DNA of 64,000 nt from Halieaceae bacterium (GCA_028282105.1 JANQIO010000178.1:1-64000), one strand, 5' to 3'. Shown: positions 16,704 through 25,371, counted from the first letter of the stretch. Translations and numbers: made by a program. Notes: generated by a model not told the origin, from the sequence alone.

Positions 16704-17993
16704 ATGCTTAAGCCTACCCTCAAATTGCTTACCGCCCTGGCGGCGGGCCTTTGGCTGACGCCCGCATGGGCAGACATTCAGTTGATTCACGCCGGCAGCC
16801 TGCTGGCGGTGCCGGGTGAGGCGCCGCGCAGGGAGCAGACCGTGGTAGTGGTCGATGGCCGCATCAGCGCCGTGGTCGATGGCTTCCGGGATGCTGATGA
16901 ATACAGCGCCGACAGCGTCATCGACCTGCGCGACAGCTTCGTGATGCCAGGTTTGATGGATATGCACGTGCACTTACAGGGCGAACTGAGCCCGCAAAAC
17001 GACAGCCGGGAGCTGCGCTGGTCCAACGAGCTCACCCAGATGTTTGGCTACCACAACGCAATGAAAACCATGTTGGCCGGCTTCACCACCGTGCGCGACG
17101 TGGGTTCCCGCACCCAGCAAACCTATGCGGTGCGCGATGCCATCAACAGCGGCTGGATCGACGGCCCACGTATCATCGCCGCCGGCAGCGTCGGCATTAC
17201 CGGCGGTCACGCGGATGTCAGCGGCTCTCGCCATGAGTTCATGAAGTTGCTGACCGACGACTCCATCTGTGACGGCCCCTACGACTGCCGCCGCGCCACC
17301 CGCAATCGCATCAAGTACGGCGCCGACCTCATCAAAATCACTTCCACTGGCGGTGTACTGACCGACCGCGCCACCGGCACCGACAAACAGATGGAAGACG
17401 ACGAGCTGACCGAAGTGGTGCGGGCCGCCCATCGTATGGGCCGTAAGGTCGCCAGCCACGCCCACCAGGAAGCCGGCATCGTCGCCGCCCTCAAGGCCGG
17501 CGTTGATAGCATCGAGCACGGCACCTATACGGGCAAGGCCGCCATCCGCGAGTTCAAGCGCACCGGCGCCTATCTGGTGCCAACCCTGCTGGCCGGTGCC
17601 ACGGTGGCCAGCATGGCGGAAACCGGCGGCGTGCTGACACCCGCCCAGGCCAGGAAAGCCATAGAAGTCGGCGCAGCCATGCAGGGCAATTTTGCCATGG
17701 CCCACAAGGCCGGCGTGAAGGTGGCTTTCGGGACCGACTCCGGGGTGTCAGCCCACGGCGTCAACGCCATGGAAGCCGTGCTGATGCACGACGCGGGCAT
17801 GAGCGAAATGGACATCCTGGTGGCGGCCACCGTCAATGCCGCCGACCTGATCGACATGGCTGACACTCTCGGCACTATTGAGGCGGGCAAACACGCCGAC
17901 ATTATCGCCACCGGCGGCTCACCCCTGGACAATATCGACGAGCTGCTGGACGTCGACTTTGTCATGAAGGGCGGAAAGGTCTTCAAACAGTAG
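16704..17993 (+). CDS. Exported metal-dependent amidohydrolase, imidazolonepropionase/prolidase-like
   Basis: A 429-residue amidohydrolase with a cleavable signal peptide ending near AWA. Metal ligands are visible: His88/His90 in MDMHVHL, Lys in DLIKITS, His in SHAHQEA, His in SIEHGTY and Asp in FGTDSGV. The overall order matches periplasmic Xaa-Pro or acyl-amino-acid peptidase-like members of the imidazolonepropionase group. These hydrolyse C-terminal residues from N-acylated or Pro-containing dipeptides; the exact substrate is inferred only at family level. AAGGAG lies before the ATG, and a 9-bp hairpin follows the stop. Confidence 0.92.
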   Translation: MLKPTLKLLTALAAGLWLTPAWADIQLIHAGSLLAVPGEAPRREQTVVVVDGRISAVVDGFRDADEYSADSVIDLRDSFVMPGLMDMHVHLQGELSPQNDSRELRWSNELTQMFGYHNAMKTMLAGFTTVRDVGSRTQQTYAVRDAINSGWIDGPRIIAAGSVGITGGHADVSGSRHEFMKLLTDDSICDGPYDCRRATRNRIKYGADLIKITSTGGVLTDRATGTDKQMEDDELTEVVRAAHRMGRKVASHAHQEAGIVAALKAGVDSIEHGTYTGKAAIREFKRTGAYLVPTLLAGATVASMAETGGVLTPAQARKAIEVGAAMQGNFAMAHKAGVKVAFGTDSGVSAHGVNAMEAVLMHDAGMSEMDILVAATVNAADLIDMADTLGTIEAGKHADIIATGGSPLDNIDELLDVDFVMKGGKVFKQ

Positions 17994-17999
17994 CCCGGC

Positions 18000-18021
18000 C
18001 CGGCCGCTGTCAAGCGGCTGG
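18000..18021 (+). terminator. Hairpin right after the amidohydrolase stop
   Basis: CCGGCCGCT pairs with AGCGGCTGG (one G-T pair) around a GTCA loop, 7 bases after the stop. No T-run follows. Confidence 0.45.
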
Positions 18022-18032
18022 GTACCGCAACC

Positions 18033-18062
18033 ACCAGTTCTCGCACCAGTTTGAGAACTGGT
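18033..18062. terminator. Second hairpin, 10-bp perfect stem
   Basis: ACCAGTTCTC and GAGAACTGGT form a perfect inverted repeat around a 10-base loop. It lies between the amidohydrolase and the small exported protein, and could be a terminator or an operator for the latter. Confidence 0.4.
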
Positions 18063-18210
18063 TCACGGTTTGCCGTAAAAGCCCCAGGAATTCAGTGACA
18101 CGGAGCAGGATTTTGCAGGCGTTTGCTTGTCGCAAAGCCGCCAGACCGTAAACTCGCTGGCCTTAGGGTGCTATCTCTGGCACCCACTGACAGCGGGGAA
18201 ATCGCGAGAC

Positions 18211-18600
18211 ATGTTGTACCGGCGGCAATCAGGATTACTGGCAAGCGGCCTGGCACTCTGTGCCAGCCTGGCGCTGTCTCCTGCGCTCGCCGAGAACGCC
18301 GGCGCGACCTTCGCGGCGCCGCTGCTGGCTTCCGACGAGGCCGCAAACTACGACCTGCTGCCCACGGCGGAGGATTTCCGCCTGGACACTCACACTGCCG
18401 TTGAGCACTCGCCATTTCACCTGCACCATATGCAGCGCAGCGACCCGCGCCTCAAGGCAGCCGACAACAGTGAACGCATCTACCTCGGCGAAAACCTGCC
18501 CTTTCGCGCCAACGTCAACCGCAGCGCCGACGTGCAAAAAAGCGGTGAGCTCTACCTGGAACTCAATCAGCGCGGCGCAGAACTGGTGTTCCGCTTCTAA
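18211..18600 (+). CDS. Small exported protein of unknown function
   Basis: A 129-residue protein. The ATG at 18211 is preferred over 18127 because GGGGAA precedes it and it begins a typical signal peptide (RRQSGLLASGLALCASLALSPALA). The mature part has no family I recognise. It is polar, with a His-rich patch SPFHLHHMQ and a C-terminal segment of alternating polar and hydrophobic residues ending LYLELNQRGAELVFRF. That end looks like beta strand with a terminal aromatic residue. It converges on the phosphotransferase gene with a 7-bp gap. Confidence 0.75.
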   Translation: MLYRRQSGLLASGLALCASLALSPALAENAGATFAAPLLASDEAANYDLLPTAEDFRLDTHTAVEHSPFHLHHMQRSDPRLKAADNSERIYLGENLPFRANVNRSADVQKSGELYLELNQRGAELVFRF

Positions 18601-18607
18601 CAGCCAC

Positions 18608-19987
18608 TCAAACCCCTACGCTTGAATCCTGCGTCACCCGGTAGTCCGGTTGATCGATGGCCAGTTGCCCGTGGACGCTGAGTCGCAAATGTTCGGCAAG
18701 CCCCGACGTATCCAGCGGCAGCCCCTCTCGCAGCGCATGGGCCAGGGCCTGGCGGGTGGGCTCGGCGAGCCCCGCCAAACCCCTGAGCCGTTCGCGCTCA
18801 GCGTCCAGCAAAGCGGGCCCCAGCCGCGCCTCACGAGCGGCGATAGCCACCGAATTGGCCGCCACTTTCGCCAGATACGACTTGGACCCGGGTAACTCCC
18901 CTGCCACCTCGGCGCCGAGGAATTCGGCCACACTGAACAGCAACTCCTCGACGCGAGGCAGCGGGTCTTGCGATGGCGCGGGTTCAGGCAGGGAGAGCGC
19001 GCCGGGTATCAGCAGTGCCGCACAGTCGGCCTGCCCTTCCGAGGCGCGACGGCCGATAGCCGGGCGTTCGACGCTGCGGTTTTCCCCGCTGCGGTAGCTT
19101 GCCGCCATAATCAGGCAGCATACGGACCACCAGAAAGAGCCGAACACAATCCAGAACTGCAGGTGGTCGCGATCTACCTGCCTGCCAGACACTGCCTGGT
19201 AGCCGGCCAGTAGTTCATCCACCGGGCCGAAGCCGCCGACGGGCAGGTCAGCGCGGCCGAAGCGCCAGGAATTGGTGCACACCCAGCCCAGGTCACGTAC
19301 CGGGTCGCCAATGCCGGCCAGCTCCCAGTCCAGCACACCGACTATTCCGTCCCGCTCTGACACCATCAGGTTGCCATTGCGAAAGTCGCCGTGTACCAGC
19401 GCCGGCGCCACGGCGGGCGGCAGGTGCTCGAGCAGCCAGCGCGCCGTGTAGTCGATCATCGGCTGCGGCGAGCCGAATGCCTGGTACTGCTCCCAGGTGG
19501 CCCGAACCAGTTCCTCGGGCGTTGCGGCCTGCAGCATGCCGTCGAGGCCGGCGGCCTGCCAGTCAATCCCGTGCAGGCGCGCCAGAATCTCCCCACACTG
19601 GTGCGCCAGCGCCGGGCGAATATGCTCAAAGCGACGGCTATGGGTAATGCGACCGCCGAGGGTTTCCCCTTCCAGCCAGCCCATTACGAAGCCCTCACCG
19701 ATGCCGTCCTCAGGTACCAGCACCTGCAGCACCTCCGGCACCGGTAACCCCGCCTCGGCGGCGACCTGCAACAGCCTGGCCTCGACGGCGGCCGGCAGCT
19801 TGTCGGCGTCCACGCTGCCGGTGCTGCGACGCAGGCAGAGGGTTTCCGGCACACCCCTGCGCACCAACTCGAGCCGCCAGGTTTGCTGGCTGGCACCACC
19901 GGTCAGACGCTCGGCACGCGCCAGCGAGTCAAACCCCGGAAGGCCGCGGGCCAGGGCCTGTTCAAGCTGTTGCTGGAATTCGTCCAA
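18608..19987 (-). CDS. Aminoglycoside-phosphotransferase-fold kinase fused to DUF6285
   Basis: About 459 residues. The N-terminal 330 are an APH/choline-kinase fold: nucleotide-side LTGGASQQTWRLEL, catalytic HGDFRNGNLM and metal-binding LDWELAGIGDP. The C-terminal 120 (from about PRVEELLFSVAEFL) match DUF6285, usually a separate small protein beside such kinases. The track start lies deep in the upstream acyl-CoA dehydrogenase. A TTG at 19987, just past that gene's stop, fits best, but the start is uncertain. APH and acyl-CoA dehydrogenase pairs resemble mammalian ACAD10/11, where the kinase phosphorylates 4-hydroxyacyl-CoA so that the dehydrogenase partner can continue breakdown. That role is inferred. 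Confidence 0.87.
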   Translation of the reverse strand: MDEFQQQLEQALARGLPGFDSLARAERLTGGASQQTWRLELVRRGVPETLCLRRSTGSVDADKLPAAVEARLLQVAAEAGLPVPEVLQVLVPEDGIGEGFVMGWLEGETLGGRITHSRRFEHIRPALAHQCGEILARLHGIDWQAAGLDGMLQAATPEELVRATWEQYQAFGSPQPMIDYTARWLLEHLPPAVAPALVHGDFRNGNLMVSERDGIVGVLDWELAGIGDPVRDLGWVCTNSWRFGRADLPVGGFGPVDELLAGYQAVSGRQVDRDHLQFWIVFGSFWWSVCCLIMAASYRSGENRSVERPAIGRRASEGQADCAALLIPGALSLPEPAPSQDPLPRVEELLFSVAEFLGAEVAGELPGSKSYLAKVAANSVAIAAREARLGPALLDAERERLRGLAGLAEPTRQALAHALREGLPLDTSGLAEHLRLSVHGQLAIDQPDYRVTQDSSVGV

Positions 19988-19995
19988 GAGCCGCG

Positions 19996-21264
19996 CTATT
20001 CCGCCACGCCCTTGGGCGCCCGCTGGCTCATAAAGCCGAACATATAGCCGGCCACCCGGCGCATCTGAATTTCCTCCGCACCCTCGGTAATGCGGTAACG
20101 ACGGTGGTGGCGATAAATGTGTTCGAAAGGTTTGTGGCGGGAATAGCCTAGGCCGCCGTGCACCTGCATGGCCCGGTCCGCCGCTTCGCAGCACAGGCGA
20201 TTGGCCCAGTAGTTGCACATCGAGACCTTGTCGGACACCGAGAAGGCGCCGTGCTCATCCATCATCCAGGCGGTCTTGTGGATCAGCGCCCTCAACATTT
20301 CGCACTGGGTCTGCAATTCCACCAGCGGGAACTGGATTGCCTGGTTGGCGGCCAGCGGCTTGCCAAAGGGCTTGCGCTGCTGGGCATAGGCCACCGACTC
20401 ATCAATGCAGTACTGGGCAGCGCCCAGGCTGGAAGCCGCCTGACGAATACGGTTCTCGTTGAAGAAGTGCTGCACCAGTTGCAGTCCGCGCCCTTCACCG
20501 CCAAAGATCTCGCTGTCGGGGATGCGTACGTCTTTCAGGCTAACGGTGCCGTGGTCGGTGGGCATATTGAATGTCCACAGGTATTCGTCGATGTTGAGGC
20601 CGGGCGCCTCCATGGGCACCAGAAAGGCGGTAATCCCCGCCGCGTCGCCAGGCTTACCCGAGGTGCGCGCCATGATGACATCGCGGCTGCAGGCGTGAAT
20701 GCCGGTATTCCAGGTCTTGCGGCCGTTGATCACCCACTCATCGCCGTCACGCACCGCGGTGGTTTCCATCCAGGTGGCATCGGAACCGTGCTCGGGCTCG
20801 GTGATTCCGAACGCGAAACCGGCCTCGCCCCGTGCCAGGCTGTCTACCCACTCAGCCTGCTGGGCTTCTGTGCCGTATTCCAGCATCAACAGCAGGCCCA
20901 CGTTGTTGCCGACAATGGCATGCTCGTTCTGCAGGTCACAGTGCAGACCCAGGCCTTTGCGCACCAGGTGCTCACGGATAATGGCCATACCGAGGTTGCC
21001 GCCGCCACGACCGCCGTATTCCTCTGGAAAAGGGTAACGGTAGACGCCGGCGGCATCGGCCCGCCGACGGGCCTCTGCGAGTAGCGCTTCCCACTCGGCG
21101 TTCGGCAGGCCTCCCCGTTCCCAATCGGTGCGCGCATCCTCGCGGCGGTGATCGAAGAAGCGGATATTGTCGTTCTCGGCTTCGAGGGGTTTGATCCGGG
21201 CTTCGATAAAAGCATCGAGCTCGTCGAGGAAGGCCTGCAGCTCGGCGGGAATAGTGAAATCCAT
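19996..21264 (-). CDS. Acyl-CoA dehydrogenase
   Basis: A 422-residue FAD-dependent acyl-CoA dehydrogenase. Family signatures include FGITEPEHGSDATW (substrate/FAD region), GRKTWNTGIHACSRD, NENRIRQAASSLGAAQ and the C-terminal MQVHGGLGYSRHKPFEHIYRHHRRYRITEG. It oxidises an acyl-CoA to enoyl-CoA, passing electrons to ETF. The next gene downstream, on the same strand, is the APH-DUF6285 kinase, and the intervening space is about 8 bp. The pair therefore looks like an ACAD10/11-type module for hydroxy fatty acids, judged from family knowledge. Confidence 0.94.
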   Translation of the reverse strand: MDFTIPAELQAFLDELDAFIEARIKPLEAENDNIRFFDHRREDARTDWERGGLPNAEWEALLAEARRRADAAGVYRYPFPEEYGGRGGGNLGMAIIREHLVRKGLGLHCDLQNEHAIVGNNVGLLLMLEYGTEAQQAEWVDSLARGEAGFAFGITEPEHGSDATWMETTAVRDGDEWVINGRKTWNTGIHACSRDVIMARTSGKPGDAAGITAFLVPMEAPGLNIDEYLWTFNMPTDHGTVSLKDVRIPDSEIFGGEGRGLQLVQHFFNENRIRQAASSLGAAQYCIDESVAYAQQRKPFGKPLAANQAIQFPLVELQTQCEMLRALIHKTAWMMDEHGAFSVSDKVSMCNYWANRLCCEAADRAMQVHGGLGYSRHKPFEHIYRHHRRYRITEGAEEIQMRRVAGYMFGFMSQRAPKGVAE

Positions 21265-21348
21265 GGGCGCTTATTCTTGTCGTGTTCTTGTCGTGGAGTG
21301 TGCTTGGGGTGAGTGGCGTCAGCGCCACATGATAGCGAGGGCGGTAGG

Positions 21349-21696
21349 TCAGCGCACCTTCTGGCGGGCCACCCAGTCGAAGTAGCGCGCCAGCGCCGGG
21401 TCAGCCGCCAGCTTGGCCGGATCGTCGTACTCCCGGTACAGCGTCATTTCATCGTAGCGCTCGTGGATTCCATCATGACACTGGCGGCAGATATCGATTC
21501 CGCGATTGAGTTGCTCGCGGCTGAACTGCTTGCGAAAGCGGGTGCGTCGATGCAGCTTCCTGGGAATCAGGTGGTGAAAGGTCAGCGGTAGCTCGCGCCG
21601 GCAGAAGGGACAGGTCCCTACCCGGCCACGACGACTGCGCAGACGTACCGCTACCCCACTTTCGCCGCTGTCTGCATCGAACGCCATAGCCTGCAT
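21349..21696 (-). CDS. HNH-family endonuclease-like protein
   Basis: About 115 residues. A CPFCRRELPLTFHHLIPRK segment followed by CRQCHDGIH gives the two zinc-knuckle CxxC pairs and the HH of an HNH nuclease. The C-terminal YREYDDPAKLAADPALARYFDWVARQ helices recur in short stand-alone members of this group. The start is unclear: ATGs at 21687 and 21696 are both possible with weak ribosome sites, and the track start at 21783 would overlap the divergent gene. There are no phage or restriction genes nearby, so its role is unknown. Confidence 0.72.
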   Translation of the reverse strand: MQAMAFDADSGESGVAVRLRSRRGRVGTCPFCRRELPLTFHHLIPRKLHRRTRFRKQFSREQLNRGIDICRQCHDGIHERYDEMTLYREYDDPAKLAADPALARYFDWVARQKVR

Positions 21697-21774
21697 GGTA
21701 TCCAATGCCCGGCAGGCTTTGCAGCCGCAGACCACGGGACTACAATCTGGCGACCACCCAGCGGAGTAAGCCAC

Positions 21775-22152
21775 ATGACACATCCGGCCCGGCGCCTGTT
21801 CCAGATTGCCACCGCCCCGGCTCGCTTTGCCCTGCGCCAGACCGTTACCAATGTGGACACCCTGCGCGCCCTGCGCCGCGACGCCGCTGCCTGGCAGCCA
21901 ATCCTGGAACAGGCCGCGGATGAAACTCTGGAAAACCTGGTGCGCGTACTGGCTGCAGCGGAAGACTCCCTGCCCGCAAACCTTGAGAACATGACACCGG
22001 GCGAGCGCCGGGCCGCGCTCACGGAGTCACTGGCCCGCAGCGAAAAGCACCTGTTGGCCGCCGCCGGCGAGCTGTACCGGAGTTGGCGGCTGGCCACAGC
22101 CGACGATCATGCAGTGATCGACAACCCGCCGCAGTCGAGCTTTCCCCAGTAG
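21775..22152 (+). CDS. Hypothetical helical protein
   Basis: A 125-residue protein with no recognised family. It is Ala/Leu/Arg-rich and predicted mainly helical, with an acidic middle (EQAADETLENLVRVLAAAEDS) and no signal peptide. CGGAG lies 9 bases before the ATG, supporting this start. It is divergent from the HNH gene and converges with the short DUF1254-like lipoprotein gene 11 bp beyond its stop. Confidence 0.7.
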   Translation: MTHPARRLFQIATAPARFALRQTVTNVDTLRALRRDAAAWQPILEQAADETLENLVRVLAAAEDSLPANLENMTPGERRAALTESLARSEKHLLAAAGELYRSWRLATADDHAVIDNPPQSSFPQ

Positions 22153-22163
22153 GCTGGGCGGAC

Positions 22164-22649
22164 TCAGGGCGGTGATTCGGCCCGGTAGGCTACCGCGCGT
22201 CCCAACAGATCCGCCGTTCCCGGCTCACCCGCTTCCAGCATCACCCGCGCATCGCGGATCGCACGCTCCAGACCGCGTTTGGCGGCCGGTGTGAGTGCCG
22301 CGTCCTTGAAGTTGCTGTTGGGGCCCACCCCGATGGCATCGAACTCCGCCATCAGCAGCTCACTGCCGGGCTCCAGCGCTGTCGCCTGGAGCTGCAGGTT
22401 GAGAATCTCAAAGAAACCCAGGCTGCGCATGGGGTCCAGGGTTGGCAGCGCCGAATCCGCTTGCGCCAGCTTGTCGTTGTGCTCACGGCGATAGGCTTCC
22501 ACCAGCGGATAGCCATAGAGGTAGGCGAGCACACCCACATGGTAGGCGTACTGATCTTCCACCAGGGCGGCGCGGGTGTCGCTGGAAGGAGACTCAGCCC
22601 CGCACGCTGCCAGCACTGCCAGCAGCGCGAGCGGGATCAGCTGCCGCAT
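22164..22649 (-). CDS. Short lipoprotein resembling the N-terminus of DUF1254 proteins
   Basis: A 161-residue lipoprotein with a lipobox at LAVLAAC. After it, EDQYAYHVGVLAYLYGYPLVEAYRR matches the opening of DUF1254 proteins. The segment MAEFDAIGVGPNSNF...LTPAAKRGLERAI resembles the later part of the same domain. A typical DUF1254/DUF1214 protein is about three times longer, so this is a compact or internally deleted version. It is intact as an ORF and sits 5 bp downstream of the patatin gene on the same strand, so it is probably expressed with it. Function unknown. Confidence 0.7.
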   Translation of the reverse strand: MRQLIPLALLAVLAACGAESPSSDTRAALVEDQYAYHVGVLAYLYGYPLVEAYRREHNDKLAQADSALPTLDPMRSLGFFEILNLQLQATALEPGSELLMAEFDAIGVGPNSNFKDAALTPAAKRGLERAIRDARVMLEAGEPGTADLLGRAVAYRAESPP

Positions 22650-22654
22650 CTGCG

Positions 22655-24286
22655 TCAGGCGGCTTTATCGACGCTGGCGCCGGGTTCGCCCGAGGCCTCG
22701 GGAGACAGCCGCTTGGCTTCGGTAGTGGCCGCCTTGCGAGCCGGCTCGCTATCAGCCGGCTTCCTGCCGTTAGCCTTCCTGGCGCCGTTTTTGGCCTTGC
22801 GTGAGGGCCGCTTGGGGCGGCGCCTGGCCGCGCGCACCGGCTTCAGGTCGCCGCGTTCGAAACGCTCCAGAATGTCATCCAGCGTACGGGAGATCTTGGT
22901 GCAGGTGTCGATGGCGCGGATTTCCGGCCAGGCGGCTGCCTCGCCTTCCATCATCAGGGCCATCATCTCCTCTTCCGTGACATGGGAGAGAATCTTGGTG
23001 GGGTTGTAGAAGCGGAAGCGCGGCACGATATTGATGTCGCCCCGGTATTCCTGGTCCAGCAGGCTGTGCAGACCGTTGAGCATCCAGCTGAAGCGCGGGT
23101 AGTCACTGCCATACTTCTGCACCTGCAGGCGGTACGAGTTCAGGGTGCCGCGCGCCACTTCCACGCCCAGCTTGCCCACCGCAGACACCAGCGGGTTGCG
23201 GGTGCCGCCCTTGTCCAGGAACGGCAACACCATGGGGTTCACCATGCTGACAATGTAGTGGTTGGTGCTGTACAGGCGGCCCAGGCGCTTGGCCGGCAGG
23301 TCATCGGAGATGGAGCCGTCCACCCAGCGCCGCGAGGGCACGTAAGGCTGGGAATCACCGTAGACATTCTTGGCACTGAGGATGACCGGCGGGAATACGC
23401 CGGGCACCGCACAACTCGCCATCACTGCACTGCGAATGTAGACATTGGGCGAGGCGATGGCATTCAGCAGTCGTGAGGTCTGGTGGGGTTCGGCCGGCGC
23501 CACGGAAATGGAAATCTGGCGGCCGGTTTTTTCGTAGGCCTCCTGGAAGGTCATATCCGGGATCAAGCGCTCAACGATGGACTGTACTTCGTGCACGTCC
23601 ATGGTGGGGCTGCGGCCGAAGAACATTTTGTCCACCGCCGAGGCTTCTTTCTCCGCCTCGAAGTGTACGTTTTTCGGATCGAAGAACTGCTCCAGTTCAT
23701 CATCGGTGTGGGTACCCAGCACACCGGCAATCATGGAGCCGGCACTGGACCCGGAAATCACCCGCGGCAGCAGCTTGTGCTCCATCAGCGCCTTGACCAC
23801 GCCGAGGTGATAGAAGCCCAGCACACCGCCACCGCTGAGCATCAGCGCCGAGCGGCCGTAGCAGTGGTTGGCGCGGTAGAAAAAGTCGAGCTTTTCAGAC
23901 AGGGAAATTTCGTCGTCGGGCAGCTCCGCCAGGTAGTTCAGCGCATCGACAATCTCATCGATATAGTCTTCTACCAGCTTTTTGGTGCCCGAGCGGGCCT
24001 GCTCGTGCAGCTTGCTGCTGCCCATGCCGCCGAGATTGCCGTGAATGCCTTCATTGAGCGTAAACAGCAGGCCGACATCGTCATGGCGCGCCCGCAGGCT
24101 GCGCAGCCGGTCGAGCCGGCGACGGATGGAGGCGTAATCGTAGAGCTTGGTCTGGTCCACTTCGCGCCAGCGCTTCATGCCGCTGGCGGCGTCATGTTCC
24201 TTCGCCAGGGTCAGCCAATCCTCGTAGGACTCGGCCCGGTTCATGTCTTTCTCGAGCCGTTTGAGCCTGCGGTTTCTCAATACCAT
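22655..24286 (-). CDS. Patatin-like phospholipase/triacylglycerol lipase with N-terminal DUF3336
   Basis: A 543-residue protein. The N-terminal 130 residues match DUF3336, the region found in yeast TGL3/4/5 lipases. The patatin domain follows: oxyanion loop SGGGVLGFYHLG, nucleophile Ser181 in GSSAGS, and catalytic Asp in WVDGSISDD. It would cleave acyl esters of triacylglycerol or phospholipid; some relatives serve wax-ester or storage-lipid turnover. The last 65 residues are a Lys/Arg/Ala-rich tail (RRPKRPSRKAKNGARKANGRK), low complexity and strongly basic, perhaps binding lipid or polyanions. It is cotranscribed with the small lipoprotein. Confidence 0.9.
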   Translation of the reverse strand: MVLRNRRLKRLEKDMNRAESYEDWLTLAKEHDAASGMKRWREVDQTKLYDYASIRRRLDRLRSLRARHDDVGLLFTLNEGIHGNLGGMGSSKLHEQARSGTKKLVEDYIDEIVDALNYLAELPDDEISLSEKLDFFYRANHCYGRSALMLSGGGVLGFYHLGVVKALMEHKLLPRVISGSSAGSMIAGVLGTHTDDELEQFFDPKNVHFEAEKEASAVDKMFFGRSPTMDVHEVQSIVERLIPDMTFQEAYEKTGRQISISVAPAEPHQTSRLLNAIASPNVYIRSAVMASCAVPGVFPPVILSAKNVYGDSQPYVPSRRWVDGSISDDLPAKRLGRLYSTNHYIVSMVNPMVLPFLDKGGTRNPLVSAVGKLGVEVARGTLNSYRLQVQKYGSDYPRFSWMLNGLHSLLDQEYRGDINIVPRFRFYNPTKILSHVTEEEMMALMMEGEAAAWPEIRAIDTCTKISRTLDDILERFERGDLKPVRAARRRPKRPSRKAKNGARKANGRKPADSEPARKAATTEAKRLSPEASGEPGASVDKAA

Positions 24287-24433
24287 GGATACCTCTTCAA
24301 CGCGTGTTGATGATTTAAGAATATCCCATCGATTGGGGTGCTAACAGGCTTGAATTTTGATTCTGCGCAAAGGGTCGAACGGTCTAATTCGGCCACGTGA
24401 CCAGATTCAACCACCCTGGCATGGCGGGACACT

Positions 24434-24517
24434 GCCGAAGGCTCTTGACCCCACCCCGCCGAAGGCTCTTTACCGAACCCGCTAAAGGCTCTTTACCCCT
24501 CCCCGCCGAAGGCTCTT
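24434..24517. repeat. Four-copy 23-24 bp tandem repeat at the 3' end of the SDR gene
   Basis: Units starting GCCGAAGGCTCTT (or GCTAAAGGCTCTT) begin at 24434, 24458, 24481 and 24505. The last unit lies inside the SDR gene and encodes its terminal PRAFGG residues. The other three follow the stop codon, as if the gene end had been duplicated repeatedly and then decayed. Confidence 0.85.
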
Positions 24518-25287
24518 GGCATCGGTAGATTAGTGCGCTCCAGGCCACCGTTCACCGCGAGGATTTCACCGGTAACGTAGGCCGCCGCCGGCGATGCCAG
24601 GTAAAGCGCTCCCAGGGCAACGTCCTCAACCTCGCCCAGGCGTCCCATGGGGGTCAGGTCTACCATGACCTGCTCGACCTCATCGCTGAGCACGGTTGCC
24701 AGGGCATCGGTTTTGGTAGCGCCCACGGCGATAGCATTCACGCGTATTTTGGGAGCAAACTCCTGGGCCATTTGACGCGTAAGGAAGGTCAGGGCGGCCT
24801 TGGCCGTGCCGTAGGCGGCGAAACAAGGCGATGGCGCCTGCCCCGCCACTGAACTGATATTCACCACGCTGCCGCCGTGCTCGGCGAGCTGCTCGACGCA
24901 CAGGGTGGTCAATCGGAAGGCCGTACCCACATTGAAACGAAAAGCGGATTCAAACTCGTCGGTGCTGGTGTCCGCCGCCGGCTTGGGCGGAAAGCCGCCG
25001 GCATTGTTCACCAGGATATCGATGCGACCCAGTTCGGCAACCGCTTGCGCTGCCAGGGCCTCTACCTGCGCGGGGTCCATGACGTCTGTGGGGCAACACA
25101 GTGCCCGACGCCCCAGTGCGCGAACATCTTCGGCCACCGATTCGAGGTCAGCTTCGGTGCGCGCCGCCAGCACCACATCGGCGCCGGCCTCCGCGAAGAC
25201 GCGGGCAGTGCCCGCACCAATGCCCTTGCCGGCGCCGGTTATGACTGCGACGCGACCGTCCAGTCGGAATCGATCCAGTAAACTCAT
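24493..25287 (-). CDS. Short-chain dehydrogenase/reductase
   Basis: A 264-residue classical SDR. It has the NAD(P) motif TGAGKGIG, NNAG, catalytic Ser in VVNISSVAG and the YGTAK catalytic pair, followed by the C-terminal GEILAVNGG. Resemblance is to hydroxysteroid or 3-oxoacyl reductases, but the substrate cannot be assigned. The final residues PRAFGGEG are encoded by one unit of a tandem repeat that continues beyond the stop, so the C-terminus may have been altered by slippage. The gene is divergent from the RND efflux operon. Confidence 0.92.
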   Translation of the reverse strand: MSLLDRFRLDGRVAVITGAGKGIGAGTARVFAEAGADVVLAARTEADLESVAEDVRALGRRALCCPTDVMDPAQVEALAAQAVAELGRIDILVNNAGGFPPKPAADTSTDEFESAFRFNVGTAFRLTTLCVEQLAEHGGSVVNISSVAGQAPSPCFAAYGTAKAALTFLTRQMAQEFAPKIRVNAIAVGATKTDALATVLSDEVEQVMVDLTPMGRLGEVEDVALGALYLASPAAAYVTGEILAVNGGLERTNLPMPRAFGGEG

Positions 25288-25371
25288 ATTTCCCCTCGTT
25301 CCACCGCAGCGTGCTAGCTATTTACGCCAGAATCCATACACTTGCAGCCGCACCCCAGGCAAGGACAGATT

